17,384 nucleotides of DNA from the NCBI RefSeq assembly GCF_934277605.1, contig NZ_CAKQVD010000038.1, positions 1 to 17,384 of the forward strand. Direction: 5' to 3'. Below the pieces are notes generated by a model. It did not search any database. It was not told the origin of the DNA and saw only the letters and a list, made by a program, of their open reading frames with translations. Positions 1 through 6,935 of this stretch are shown one piece after another. A program made the translations under genes and the position numbers. The DNA comes from an uncultured Anaerotignum sp. GTDB lineage: Bacteria > Bacillota > Clostridia > Lachnospirales > Anaerotignaceae. The stretch's first letter is position 1. Each line of letters starts with the position of its first letter.

Positions 1-2
1 TG

Positions 3-962
3 ATTGAAAACAGCAGAACCCTTGTGCCGTTCAGAAAGATTTTTGAAGCACTGGATTGTGCCGTTTCCTATACGAAGGAGAATGGCGCGCAGGTGGTTAC
101 GGCAAACAGAGGCAATAAATGGATCACTTTGGAAATCGGCAAAAACGAAATCACCGTTGATGGCGAAACAAAGAAGCTGGATGTTGCGCCGAAAATCGTA
201 AACGGCAGAACTCTTGTGCCGCTGAGGGCCATTTCCGAAGGTCTGGACTGCACCGTTGATTGGTCTGCCGATACCAAAACCGTGGATATTCAGAAAAAAC
301 AGGGGCAGTACGCAGTTTCCTCTGCACATATTTCCAAGAATATAACAGATGATAAGGGAAATATCCTGATTACGATAGCGTTTGAATACCCTGTTATTGA
401 AAATAAGGACAATAACGCCTTTATCACAGCGGTAAACGAACAGTATAAAAAGGATGCCGAGACTGCTGTTTCCGAAGCGGAAGCGGAATTTAAGGATTCT
501 GCCGCAGCAGTTCTTGCTTCCGAGGGCAAGAATTACCATCCAATGGTTTTCACACGCTCCTTTGAGGTTAGTCTGAATCAGGATAACCTGCTTTCTATCA
601 CACAGATGGATTATGCGAATACCTACGGTGCACATCCCAATACGCTGAAAAGCTCCAAGACCTTCAATCTGGCGGAGAATAAAGCGCTTACGCTGAGCGA
701 GGTTCTGGGGAAAAATGCCGCTGATACGGATAGCTATGTAAAGGAAAAATTTGAGGCATATGTCAAAGAGGACGCAGGTGAATTGATTGATTACCAGGAG
801 AATATCGAGAAAGCACTCTCCGCAGTCAATTTCTGCCTGACGGAGGACGCACTGGTGCTGTATTATAATCCTTATGATATTCTGCCTTACGCAGCAGGCT
901 CGCCGGAGGTAAAAGTACCCTATGCGGATACAACCATAAAGCTTGCTTTGGCTGAAAGCTGA
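3..962 (+). CDS. Stalk-domain / DUF3298 (RsiV-like) protein, 5' partial
   Basis: The reading frame is open from the window edge, so the start and any signal peptide lie outside. The visible 319 residues begin inside a copper amine oxidase N-terminal-like 'stalk' domain. Two copies of its signature are seen, RTLVPFRKIFEALDC near the edge and GRTLVPLRAISEGLDC about 60 residues later, each followed by a short beta-rich stretch. The remainder, from about residue 105, resembles the DUF4163/DUF3298 module of RsiV and PdaC, including the TYGAHPNT segment and a C-terminal strand ending in VPYADT. In these families the modules are extracytoplasmic; the stalk domain is thought to bind wall or matrix, and DUF3298 in RsiV binds lysozyme. 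Whether this protein is an enzyme or a binding protein cannot be told. A strong terminator follows 18 bases after the stop. Domain calls are made by eye from motif memory. Confidence 0.8.
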   Translation: MENSRTLVPFRKIFEALDCAVSYTKENGAQVVTANRGNKWITLEIGKNEITVDGETKKLDVAPKIVNGRTLVPLRAISEGLDCTVDWSADTKTVDIQKKQGQYAVSSAHISKNITDDKGNILITIAFEYPVIENKDNNAFITAVNEQYKKDAETAVSEAEAEFKDSAAAVLASEGKNYHPMVFTRSFEVSLNQDNLLSITQMDYANTYGAHPNTLKSSKTFNLAENKALTLSEVLGKNAADTDSYVKEKFEAYVKEDAGELIDYQENIEKALSAVNFCLTEDALVLYYNPYDILPYAAGSPEVKVPYADTTIKLALAES

Positions 963-980
963 TTGTTTTAAGGCAATAAA

Positions 981-1013
981 AAGGGAAGGACTTTGTCCTT
1001 CCCTTATTTTTTA
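981..1013 (+). terminator. Intrinsic terminator after the stalk-domain gene
   Basis: A perfect 11-bp stem (AAGGGAAGGAC with GTCCTTCCCTT) and a 3-base loop are followed by ATTTTTTAT. This ends transcription of the partial gene at the left edge. Confidence 0.9.
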
Positions 1014-1022
1014 TCCTAATCT

Positions 1023-1163
1023 AAAAAGGAACTGCTTTTGGCGGCACATGGCGGCATGGAGGAGATTCTCTTTCAGGCAGAATTGCCGCACTTCCTCGCA
1101 GAGCAATGGAATAGGCTGAAGGATCTGTATGCCTTTTTGGATACGCTTGCGGCAGAAAGCTAA
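1023..1163 (+). pseudogene. Possible C-terminal gene remnant, 46 codons
   Basis: An open frame runs from just after an in-frame TAA to a TAA at 1161 and encodes 46 residues of normal-looking composition, including the segment LFQAELPHFLAEQWNRLKD. The only ATG (1056) lacks a ribosome site, and no promoter precedes the frame, which begins 10 bases after a terminator. It reads like the 3' end of a lost gene rather than a small gene. The family is not recognised. A terminator-like hairpin follows at 1206, as expected for an old gene end. Confidence 0.35.
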
Positions 1164-1205
1164 AAGGAAGCTCCTGTTTTCGACATTTTTTTAGACATTT
1201 TGCAA

Positions 1206-1231
1206 GCCGATACGAAGGTATCGGCCTTTTT
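1206..1231 (+). terminator. Terminator-like hairpin
   Basis: A perfect 8-bp stem, GCCGATAC with GTATCGGC, closes a GAAG tetraloop and is followed by CTTTTT. It lies 42 bases after the stop of the putative remnant. The rest of the 963-1397 gap holds the terminator at 981, the remnant, the promoter at 1277 and a purine-rich leader. Confidence 0.75.
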
Positions 1232-1276
1232 CAGTGCTTGAAACATGAAAGAAAGCCCGTATTTCCAGCATTTTCC

Positions 1277-1304
1277 TTGACATCAATTATTTGTTGAGTA
1301 TAAT
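1277..1304 (+). promoter_or_regulatory. Strong sigma-A promoter for the diguanylate cyclase
   Basis: TTGACA at 1277-1282 and TATAAT at 1299-1304 are exact consensus boxes separated by 16 bp. Transcription would begin near 1311, about 87 bases upstream of the chosen start codon. No riboswitch-like fold was recognised in the leader. Confidence 0.85.
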
Positions 1305-1354
1305 TATAGTATATTTTTTCAAAAAAATGTATTTTTTTTGATACTGCTCTTATA

Positions 1355-1391
1355 CAAAGGAAGAAAACAAAGGAAGAAAACGAAAGGGAAG
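1355..1391 (+). repeat. Polypurine leader with tandem 13-bp repeats
   Basis: CAAAGGAAGAAAA occurs twice in exact tandem (1355-1367 and 1368-1380), followed by a degenerate third copy that supplies the AAGGGAAG ribosome site. Each unit contains a Shine-Dalgarno-like AAAGGAA, so the leader offers three ribosome-binding cores in a row, although only the last is at correct spacing from an in-frame ATG. Confidence 0.6.
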
Positions 1392-1397
1392 ATGTGG

Positions 1398-2765
1398 ATG
1401 GAAGAAAGGATACATGGAAGGTTTAAAATTAAGATTTTTAATAATTGCTGCATTTTGTTTACGGTTATTTTGGCAACCCTATGCTTGTACCTTTCCTTTT
1501 TTGGAATCGAGAGATATAACTCTCTGCGTACTGCAACAGAGGATTATATTTCCTGCAGAAATGCTGCGGTCAAGCTGGATGATGCGTCGGATGAGCTTAC
1601 CAGAGAGGCGTATCTTACAGTGGCAACGGGTGAGGAAAAATATGCAGAGAGCTACGTTGAAAAGGTAGATGCCGTTTGGAGCATGAAACATAGGCTGGAT
1701 GAGTTTACTGCCACGCTTGAGAGTAGTGATAGAGCCGTTGAACTGCTTAAGAAGGGCTGCCAGGTATCTATCAATCTTATGCAAAGGGAATATTATGCGA
1801 TGCGCTTGATGGTGGAGGCAACCCACGCAGACCTTGCACAATGGCCGGAGGCGATTCGGGCAGTGAATTTGAAGGCGCAGGATGAGGCGCTTTCGGATGC
1901 TAAGAAATTGGACTTGGCAAAAACCATGCTCATTGATGAAGAATATGCGAATGCAAAAACGGAAATTGCGGGTTATGTCGAAGCAGCCAGAGTTGTATTG
2001 ACAGATGAAATCGTAGAACAGCAGCAACGAGGGACGGAGATTTTTGCCAACATATTTTGGGGCATTATTGCCTGCGGCTTGATTTTTGCAGGAATCATGC
2101 TGCTGAATTCTGTGATTATCGAGAGAGGGATTGTTCGTCCCTTGGTAAAATATAGCAGGGATATCCAACAGGGAGAGGCTCTAAAACTTTGTGGCGTGCA
2201 TGAACTGCAGGTGATTGCGAAAACCTATAACAGCGTCTATGAGGAAAATGCGGAACGGGAGCGGCTAATGCGCTATCAGGCAGAGCATGACGCTCTGACG
2301 GATTTGCTCAACCGCAGGTCGTTTGATTATATTTTAGAATTATACGAAAAGGACGAAAGAGGCATTGCGCTGCTTTTGGTGGATGTGGATATTTTTAAAA
2401 GCTATAATGATACCTATGGACACGCTGCGGGGGACGCAATTTTGAAAAGAGTTGCGGATACGCTGAAGAATACCTTCCGCAGTGTGGATAGTGTGTGCCG
2501 CATTGGCGGGGATGAATTTGCAGTCATCATGGTTGGAATGAAACGGGAGCAATCGCATATCATTGCGAAAAAATTGGATAAAATCAAACAGCAGCTTGCC
2601 GTTGCAAAGGATGAAACCCCTGAGATTTCGCTCAGCATTGGGATTGCATTTTCCGAGGATGAGAGGCAGGAGGAAACTCTTTTTCAGGAGGCGGATAGCG
2701 CCCTTTATTATGTCAAGGTGCATGGACGCAATGGGCATCAATTTTACCCACTGCCCCCTGCGTAA
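1398..2765 (+). CDS. Membrane-bound diguanylate cyclase (GGDEF)
   Basis: Makes cyclic di-GMP from two GTP at the inner face of the membrane. With the ATG at 1398 the protein is 455 residues. This start is chosen because AAGGGAAG sits 6 bases upstream; ATG 1392 and a TTG at 1338 are in frame but badly spaced. A first membrane helix lies at about 12-34, then an extracytoplasmic helical region (35-215), a second helix (about 217-240) and a HAMP-like linker beginning RPLVKYSRDI. The catalytic domain starts at LTDLLNRRSF and has the metal/substrate segment VDVDIFKSYNDTYGHAAGD. The GGDEF signature is intact at 370-374, and RSVD at 361-364 lies exactly five residues before it, the position of the product-inhibition site. 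It should therefore be active and feedback-controlled. The sensor region is unrecognised, and no phosphodiesterase or effector gene lies nearby. Confidence 0.92.
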   Translation: MEERIHGRFKIKIFNNCCILFTVILATLCLYLSFFGIERYNSLRTATEDYISCRNAAVKLDDASDELTREAYLTVATGEEKYAESYVEKVDAVWSMKHRLDEFTATLESSDRAVELLKKGCQVSINLMQREYYAMRLMVEATHADLAQWPEAIRAVNLKAQDEALSDAKKLDLAKTMLIDEEYANAKTEIAGYVEAARVVLTDEIVEQQQRGTEIFANIFWGIIACGLIFAGIMLLNSVIIERGIVRPLVKYSRDIQQGEALKLCGVHELQVIAKTYNSVYEENAERERLMRYQAEHDALTDLLNRRSFDYILELYEKDERGIALLLVDVDIFKSYNDTYGHAAGDAILKRVADTLKNTFRSVDSVCRIGGDEFAVIMVGMKREQSHIIAKKLDKIKQQLAVAKDETPEISLSIGIAFSEDERQEETLFQEADSALYYVKVHGRNGHQFYPLPPA

Positions 2766-2814
2766 GCATCCTTGATATGTAAAAAAATGAGAGGTATATA
2801 TAAATAAGAAGCTT

Positions 2815-2950
2815 CGCCTTAGGTGTGTCCCAATAAGAAAACATGAAGCGTAGCGAAATGTGAATGGTGCCGCTTAGATAAACATGAATTTATGGTTTCT
2901 TATCTGGGCGCACCTTTTGGGGTATCCGTTTTGCCGATAGCCCTAAGGCG
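2815..2950. repeat. Structured convergent intergenic element with nested and competing stems
   Basis: The convergent gap 2766-2957 is dominated by this structure. Outer arms CGCCTTAGG (2815-2823) and CCTAAGGCG (2942-2950) pair perfectly and are followed by TTTTCTTTT on the plus strand. Inside, 2821-2840 and 2896-2915 form a long imperfect stem. A second left arm, GGTGCCGCTTAGATAA (from about 2866), can pair with the same right arm. The two left arms are imperfect direct repeats sharing GGTG, ATAA and ACATGAA. It may serve as a terminator for both convergent units, be a miniature mobile element, or encode a small RNA. No known RNA family is recognised. Confidence 0.6.
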
Positions 2951-2957
2951 TTTTCTT

Positions 2958-4208
2958 TTATTCGCCCAAATCGTGAATAAATAACCCACTCCGCAACTTC
3001 GGCTCAAACCAAGTGGATTTCGGCGGCATGGTCATGTTTTCATCCGCAACATCCATCAGCTCTGTCATCGATGTGGGGAAAAGGGAGAAGGCAAGGCGCA
3101 TTTCGCCGTTGTCCACTCTGCGCTCCAGCTCGCCTAAGCCACGAATCCCGCCCACAAAGTCAATGCGTTTGTCGGTTCTGGGGTCGCCGATGGCAAGCAC
3201 AGGCTCCAGCAGCTCCTTCTGCAAAATGGAAACATCCAGTCCAAGCACAGGATCGTCTGTGATGATTTCCTCCTTCGCAGTCAGGCGGAACCATTTCCCG
3301 TTCAGATACATCCCAAAGCTGTGTGGTGCCTCAGGGCGATAGGGGCCCTCGCAGTCGGCAGGTGCAACATCGAATTTCTTGCCGATTTCCTCCAAAAATC
3401 CATCCGTGGTGTAGCCGTTCAGGTCCTTCACCACACGGTTGTAATCCATGATATATAAATCCTCTGCGTCAAACAGCACAGAAAGATAATAGTTAAATTC
3501 CTCCTCGCCGGTGTAATCGGGCTTCGCCTCTCTGCGCTTGAGTGCCACCTTCACGGCAGAGGCATTTCTGTGGTGTCCGTCCGCAATGTAGAGGTTTTTC
3601 ACGTTCTTGAAGGATTCCACCAGCATACCGATTTCCGTATCGCTGTCAATCACCCAAACGGTATGCCCAATGCCGTCCTCGGAAACAAAATCATATACCG
3701 GCTTGACCGCCGCAGTCCAGCCCTCAATGATAGCCTTGGCATCTGCATTTTCCTTGTAGGCAAGGAAAATCGGGCCTGTGTTGGCATTCAGTGTATCAAC
3801 GTGGCGGATACGGTCAGCCTCCTTGTCGGCACGGGTCAGCTCGTGCTTTTTGATTGTGCCGTCAATGTATTCGTCCACAGCCGTACAGCAAACCAGACCG
3901 GTCTGGCTTCTGCCGTTCATCGTCATGCGGTAAAGATAAAGGTTGGGCAGCAAATCCTGTCCCAAAATTCCGTTGTGAATCATGCCTTCAAGGTTTTCCT
4001 TCGCCTTTGCATAAACCGCAGGGCTGTAAACATCGGTGTCGGGGGGCAGGTCAATTTCTGCCTTGTCAACGTGTAGGAAGGAGTAGGGCTTTCCCTGCAC
4101 CATTTCTCTTGCTTCCTCGCTGTTCATTACATCATAGGGCAGAGCGGCTACATCCTTTGCGTAGCCTTCTGCGGGGCGGATTGCCATAAAAGGTCTGATG
4201 GTTGCCAT
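2958..4208 (-). CDS. DUF1015 family protein in the serine operon
   Basis: A 416-residue cytoplasmic protein starting MATIRPFMAIRP, with AAGGAGGAA a few bases before the ATG. Family landmarks are RPAEGYA...LPYDV at 11-27, the KKHELTRADKEADR segment at 120-133, and DGHHRNASA at 210-218. The biochemical role of DUF1015 is not established. Family members commonly sit beside serA and serC in Clostridia, and here the gene starts 32 bases after serA with no terminator between, so co-transcription is likely. DGHHR also occurs in the ParB-fold free-serine kinase SerK of Thermococcus kodakarensis. From that match and the absent serB, a role in handling the serine phosphate group is an inference. The length is normal and no frameshift is seen. 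Confidence 0.88.
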   Translation of the reverse strand: MATIRPFMAIRPAEGYAKDVAALPYDVMNSEEAREMVQGKPYSFLHVDKAEIDLPPDTDVYSPAVYAKAKENLEGMIHNGILGQDLLPNLYLYRMTMNGRSQTGLVCCTAVDEYIDGTIKKHELTRADKEADRIRHVDTLNANTGPIFLAYKENADAKAIIEGWTAAVKPVYDFVSEDGIGHTVWVIDSDTEIGMLVESFKNVKNLYIADGHHRNASAVKVALKRREAKPDYTGEEEFNYYLSVLFDAEDLYIMDYNRVVKDLNGYTTDGFLEEIGKKFDVAPADCEGPYRPEAPHSFGMYLNGKWFRLTAKEEIITDDPVLGLDVSILQKELLEPVLAIGDPRTDKRIDFVGGIRGLGELERRVDNGEMRLAFSLFPTSMTELMDVADENMTMPPKSTWFEPKLRSGLFIHDLGE

Positions 4209-4240
4209 AATGTTCCTCCTTTGGAATGGTCAGTGTGCGG

Positions 4241-5416
4241 TCAGTCAAGAATCCGAACCTTCAATACGGTGTTGATGGCATAAAGGTCATCAATCATTGC
4301 CTGTCTGTTTTCAGGAAGATTATCGCATACAACAATGTTATATGCAAGCTCTCCCTTGGAATTGTTCACCAGCTTGTCGATGTTCACGCCGTATTTTGTA
4401 AATACCGCACCCAACTGTCCAATCATGTTTACAATGTTTCTGTGGCAAACGGTAATACGGGGCTTTCCGTTATACGGCACAACGCAGTTGGGGAAGTTTA
4501 CGGAATTTTTGATATTGCCGTAGGTCAGGTATTCCCGCATTTCCTGCGCCGCCATGATGGCACAGTTTTCCTCGGATTCGGGTGTGGATGCACCCAGGTG
4601 CGGTGTCACGATGATGCTTGTGGGGTCTCCCAGTAAATCCTCGGAGGGGAAGTCTGTCATGTAGCGGGCAATGATGCCGTCGGCAATGGCCTTTTTCAGT
4701 GCCGCATTGTCCACCAGACCGCCGCGGGCAAAGTTCAGCAGTCTTGCACCCGGCTTTGTCGCTGCAAAAAGCTTTTCGTCAAAGGTGTTTCTTGTTTTGT
4801 CGTTCAAGGGAATGTGCAGTGTGATGTAGTCTGCCTTTGCAACGAGGGTTTCCATGGATTCCTCATGCTCAACCTTGGGGGATAAATGCCATGCGCTCTC
4901 CAAGGAGAGATAAGGATCGTAGCCGATTACCTCCATCTCCAAGTCCAAGGCGGCATTGGCAACCTGCACGCCGATGGCACCCAAGCCGATTACGCCCAAG
5001 GTTTTGCCTGCAAGCTCAGGGCCGGTAAAGGCCTTCTTGCCTGCCTCAACAGCCTTTTCCACGTTTTCGCCTGTGTCCTTCAGGCTTTGCACCCAGTTTG
5101 CCCCCGCAATGATGCGTCTGGAGGAAGCAAACAGCCCTGCCAGCACCAGCTCCTTCACGGCATTTGCATTTGCGCCGGGGGTGTTGAATACAGGAATCCC
5201 CTTTTGTGTGCATTTGTCAATGGGAATGTTGTTTGTGCCTGCACCTGCACGGGCAACCGCCAGAAGTCCGTCGTTCAGCTCCATCTTGTGCATATCAAAG
5301 CTGCGCAAAATAATGCCGTCGGGGTTTTCTGCATTGTCATCAATCGTAAAATTCTGTTCGGGCAGCTTTGCCAAGCCTGTTTTTGCAATGTTATTCAAGG
5401 TACGAATGGTATACAT
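4241..5416 (-). CDS. serA: D-3-phosphoglycerate dehydrogenase with ACT domain
   Basis: Oxidises 3-phosphoglycerate to 3-phosphohydroxypyruvate with NAD, the first step of serine synthesis. The 391-residue form starts MYTIRTLNNI; a GGAG lies about 10 bases upstream, and the longer frame to 5512 would run through the serC end and adds non-conserved residues. The substrate-domain segment RAGAGTNN is at 56-63. The NAD fold has GLGAIG at 144-149 with the acidic residue downstream in YDPYLS. Catalytic Arg231 (ARGGLVD) and His273 (TPHLGAST) are present, and Glu259 in FPSED is the likely acid partner. A C-terminal ACT domain (about 320-391) suggests amino-acid feedback. It follows serC by 76 bases, with a terminator-like hairpin between. 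The family call is firm. Confidence 0.95.
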   Translation of the reverse strand: MYTIRTLNNIAKTGLAKLPEQNFTIDDNAENPDGIILRSFDMHKMELNDGLLAVARAGAGTNNIPIDKCTQKGIPVFNTPGANANAVKELVLAGLFASSRRIIAGANWVQSLKDTGENVEKAVEAGKKAFTGPELAGKTLGVIGLGAIGVQVANAALDLEMEVIGYDPYLSLESAWHLSPKVEHEESMETLVAKADYITLHIPLNDKTRNTFDEKLFAATKPGARLLNFARGGLVDNAALKKAIADGIIARYMTDFPSEDLLGDPTSIIVTPHLGASTPESEENCAIMAAQEMREYLTYGNIKNSVNFPNCVVPYNGKPRITVCHRNIVNMIGQLGAVFTKYGVNIDKLVNNSKGELAYNIVVCDNLPENRQAMIDDLYAINTVLKVRILD

Positions 5417-5461
5417 AATCCTAATACTCCTTTTTTTGATTGTTTTGTTTTCGATATAAAG

Positions 5462-5488
5462 AAAAGGGCCGCTTGCCACGACCCTTTT
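5462..5488 (-). terminator. Terminator or attenuator between serC and serA
   Basis: Read on the minus strand, AAAAGGGTCG pairs with CGGCCCTTTT over 10 bp with one G-U pair and a 7-base loop; TTTTCTTT closes the site. On the plus strand the same position would be a C-A mismatch, so the hairpin is built for the serC-serA direction. It begins 5 bases after the serC stop. No clear promoter exists in the roughly 45 bases before serA, so partial read-through is implied. Confidence 0.65.
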
Positions 5489-5492
5489 GGAT

Positions 5493-6578
5493 TTACTTAT
5501 TTTCCATCTCAAATTTCTTCATGAATTCCACTAATTTCTCCACACCCTCGATGGGCATTGCGTTATACATGCTTGCACGCATGCCGCCGACAGTGCGGTG
5601 TCCCTTCAGGTTTTCAAAGCCCTGCGCCTTGGCCTCCTTGATGAATTTTTCATCTAGCTCCTTTGTCGGAAGCACGAAGGGTGCGTTCATCAAAGAACGG
5701 TCTTTCTTCACAACAGTGCCTCTGAACAGTGCGGATTGGTCTAAGAAATCATAGAGAATGGCTGCCTTCTGTTCATTGATTTTCTGCAAGGCCGCAACGC
5801 CGCCCTGCCGTTTCACCCAATCGAAAACCAGGCCCATAAAATAAATGCCGTAGGTCGGGGGTGTGTTGTAAAGAGAATTATTTTCTGCGTGAATATCATA
5901 ACGCAGCATGGTCGGTGTGAAATCCATGGCGTTGCCCAACAAATCCTCTCTCACGATAACAACCGTTACACCGGCAGGGCCGAGGTTTTTCTGCGCCCCT
6001 GCAAACAAAAGACCGAATTTGGTAATATCAATCTCCTGCGAGAGAATGGAAGAGGACATATCGCCCACCAAAGGCACATTGCCTGTGTCAGGAAGCTCCG
6101 TCCAGCGTGTGCCGTAAATGGTGTTGTTCAATGTGATATAGAAATAATCCGCTTCGGGGTCGAATTTGGAAGAATCCAGTGATGGAATGTGGTCGAAGGT
6201 TGAATCCGCTGAGGAAGCAACAATGTTCACCTTGCCGTAACGCTCTGCCTCAGCCGCCGCCTTTTTCGCCCACTGCCCTGTAATCACATAATCCGCCTTG
6301 TTGTTTTTGTTCATCAGGTTCAGGGGAATCATCGCAAACTGCGTTGAGCCGCCGCCCTGCAAAAACAGGATTTTATAGTTATCGGGAATGTGCATCAATT
6401 CCTTGAGATCTGCCTTTGCTTTTTCCAAAATGCCTTCAAAGATTTTTGAACGGTGGCTCATCTCCATCACTGACATCCCTGCTGAAGGGTAACAGACCAG
6501 CTCACGCTGTGCCTGCTCCAGTACCTCTAAGGGCAGCATGGAAGGACCTGCTGAGAAGTTGTATACTCTTTTTTCCAT
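5493..6578 (-). CDS. serC: Phosphoserine aminotransferase
   Basis: PLP-dependent class V aminotransferase that converts 3-phosphohydroxypyruvate and glutamate to phosphoserine and 2-oxoglutarate, the second step of serine synthesis. The 361-residue protein starts MEKRVYNFSAGPSMLP after GGAGG; the upstream in-frame extension to 6620 has no ribosome site and is rejected. The family N-terminus NFSAGPSMLP is at 7-16, QGGGSTQFAMIP at 74-85, and the PLP-binding lysine is Lys197 in GAQKNLGPAG. The C-terminal GHRTVGGMRASMYNA segment, which binds substrate phosphate, is intact at 326-340. Length is typical. It is the first gene of the minus-strand serC-serA-DUF1015 unit and has its own promoter. No phosphoserine phosphatase gene follows within the window. 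Confidence 0.96.
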   Translation of the reverse strand: MEKRVYNFSAGPSMLPLEVLEQAQRELVCYPSAGMSVMEMSHRSKIFEGILEKAKADLKELMHIPDNYKILFLQGGGSTQFAMIPLNLMNKNNKADYVITGQWAKKAAAEAERYGKVNIVASSADSTFDHIPSLDSSKFDPEADYFYITLNNTIYGTRWTELPDTGNVPLVGDMSSSILSQEIDITKFGLLFAGAQKNLGPAGVTVVIVREDLLGNAMDFTPTMLRYDIHAENNSLYNTPPTYGIYFMGLVFDWVKRQGGVAALQKINEQKAAILYDFLDQSALFRGTVVKKDRSLMNAPFVLPTKELDEKFIKEAKAQGFENLKGHRTVGGMRASMYNAMPIEGVEKLVEFMKKFEMENK

Positions 6579-6644
6579 AGATAAGCCTCCTTGTTTTATA
6601 ATATAGACAGATGTCCGCATTGAGCGGTCATTGTCGATAGGGAA

Positions 6645-6672
6645 ATTATAGCACTTTTATTTTTCTCGTCAA
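6645..6672 (-). promoter_or_regulatory. Promoter of the serC-serA-DUF1015 unit
   Basis: On the minus strand TTGACG (6667-6672) and TATAAT (6645-6650) are 16 bp apart, and TGC immediately before the -10 box makes it an extended -10 promoter. Transcription would start near 6638, giving a leader of about 60 bases. The leader contains only a small CCGC/GCGG hairpin; no T-box or other riboswitch was recognised. Confidence 0.8.
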
Positions 6673-6834
6673 TCGAAAAATGGGATTTTTTTGTCCCACC
6701 TCACATTTTTGGAGGATGGGGCAAATTTTTTTGTCGGATAAAAGAAAAGTCTGGTAAAAATGACAGAGAGATGTCTTTGAGCTAAAAACAATTCAGCGCA
6801 ATGTCTATTGCATACAATCAAATACATGAAAAAA

Positions 6835-6874
6835 ATAATCAAAAACATTCTATTTAACGAAAATTGTTGATTAT
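6835..6874 (+). promoter_or_regulatory. Inverted repeat overlapping the tetR promoter (candidate operator)
   Basis: ATAATCAA at 6835-6842 and TTGATTAT at 6867-6874 are perfect inverted copies with centres 32 bp apart, about three helical turns. The right arm contains the -35 box. TetR-type repressors usually bind palindromes in their own control region, so this is a candidate operator, but the spacing is wider than for most TetR sites. The remaining DNA from 6673 to 6834 shows only a weak TGGGA/TCCCA hairpin at 6681-6698. Confidence 0.4.
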
Positions 6875-6895
6875 CTTCCGCTTGCGTGCTATGAT
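6867..6895 (+). promoter_or_regulatory. Promoter of the tetR/export operon
   Basis: TTGATT (6867-6872) and TATGAT (6890-6895) are separated by 17 bp, with TGC before the -10 box giving an extended -10. The start point would be near 6902, about 35 bases before the chosen tetR start codon. It is divergent from the serC promoter, with about 195 bp between the two -35 boxes. Confidence 0.7.
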
Positions 6896-6935
6896 AGGGA
6901 TAATGAAAAAATCGGGGAAGGGAGGGAAAAGCAGT

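Noticed and set aside
1479..2168. 229-residue open frame on the minus strand inside the diguanylate cyclase gene
   Set aside because: It is the complement of a well-supported coding region, has no family motifs and no ribosome site.
6579..6638. Riboswitch or T-box in the serC leader
   Set aside because: The leader is only about 60 bases with one 4-bp hairpin and no conserved T-box or riboswitch core.
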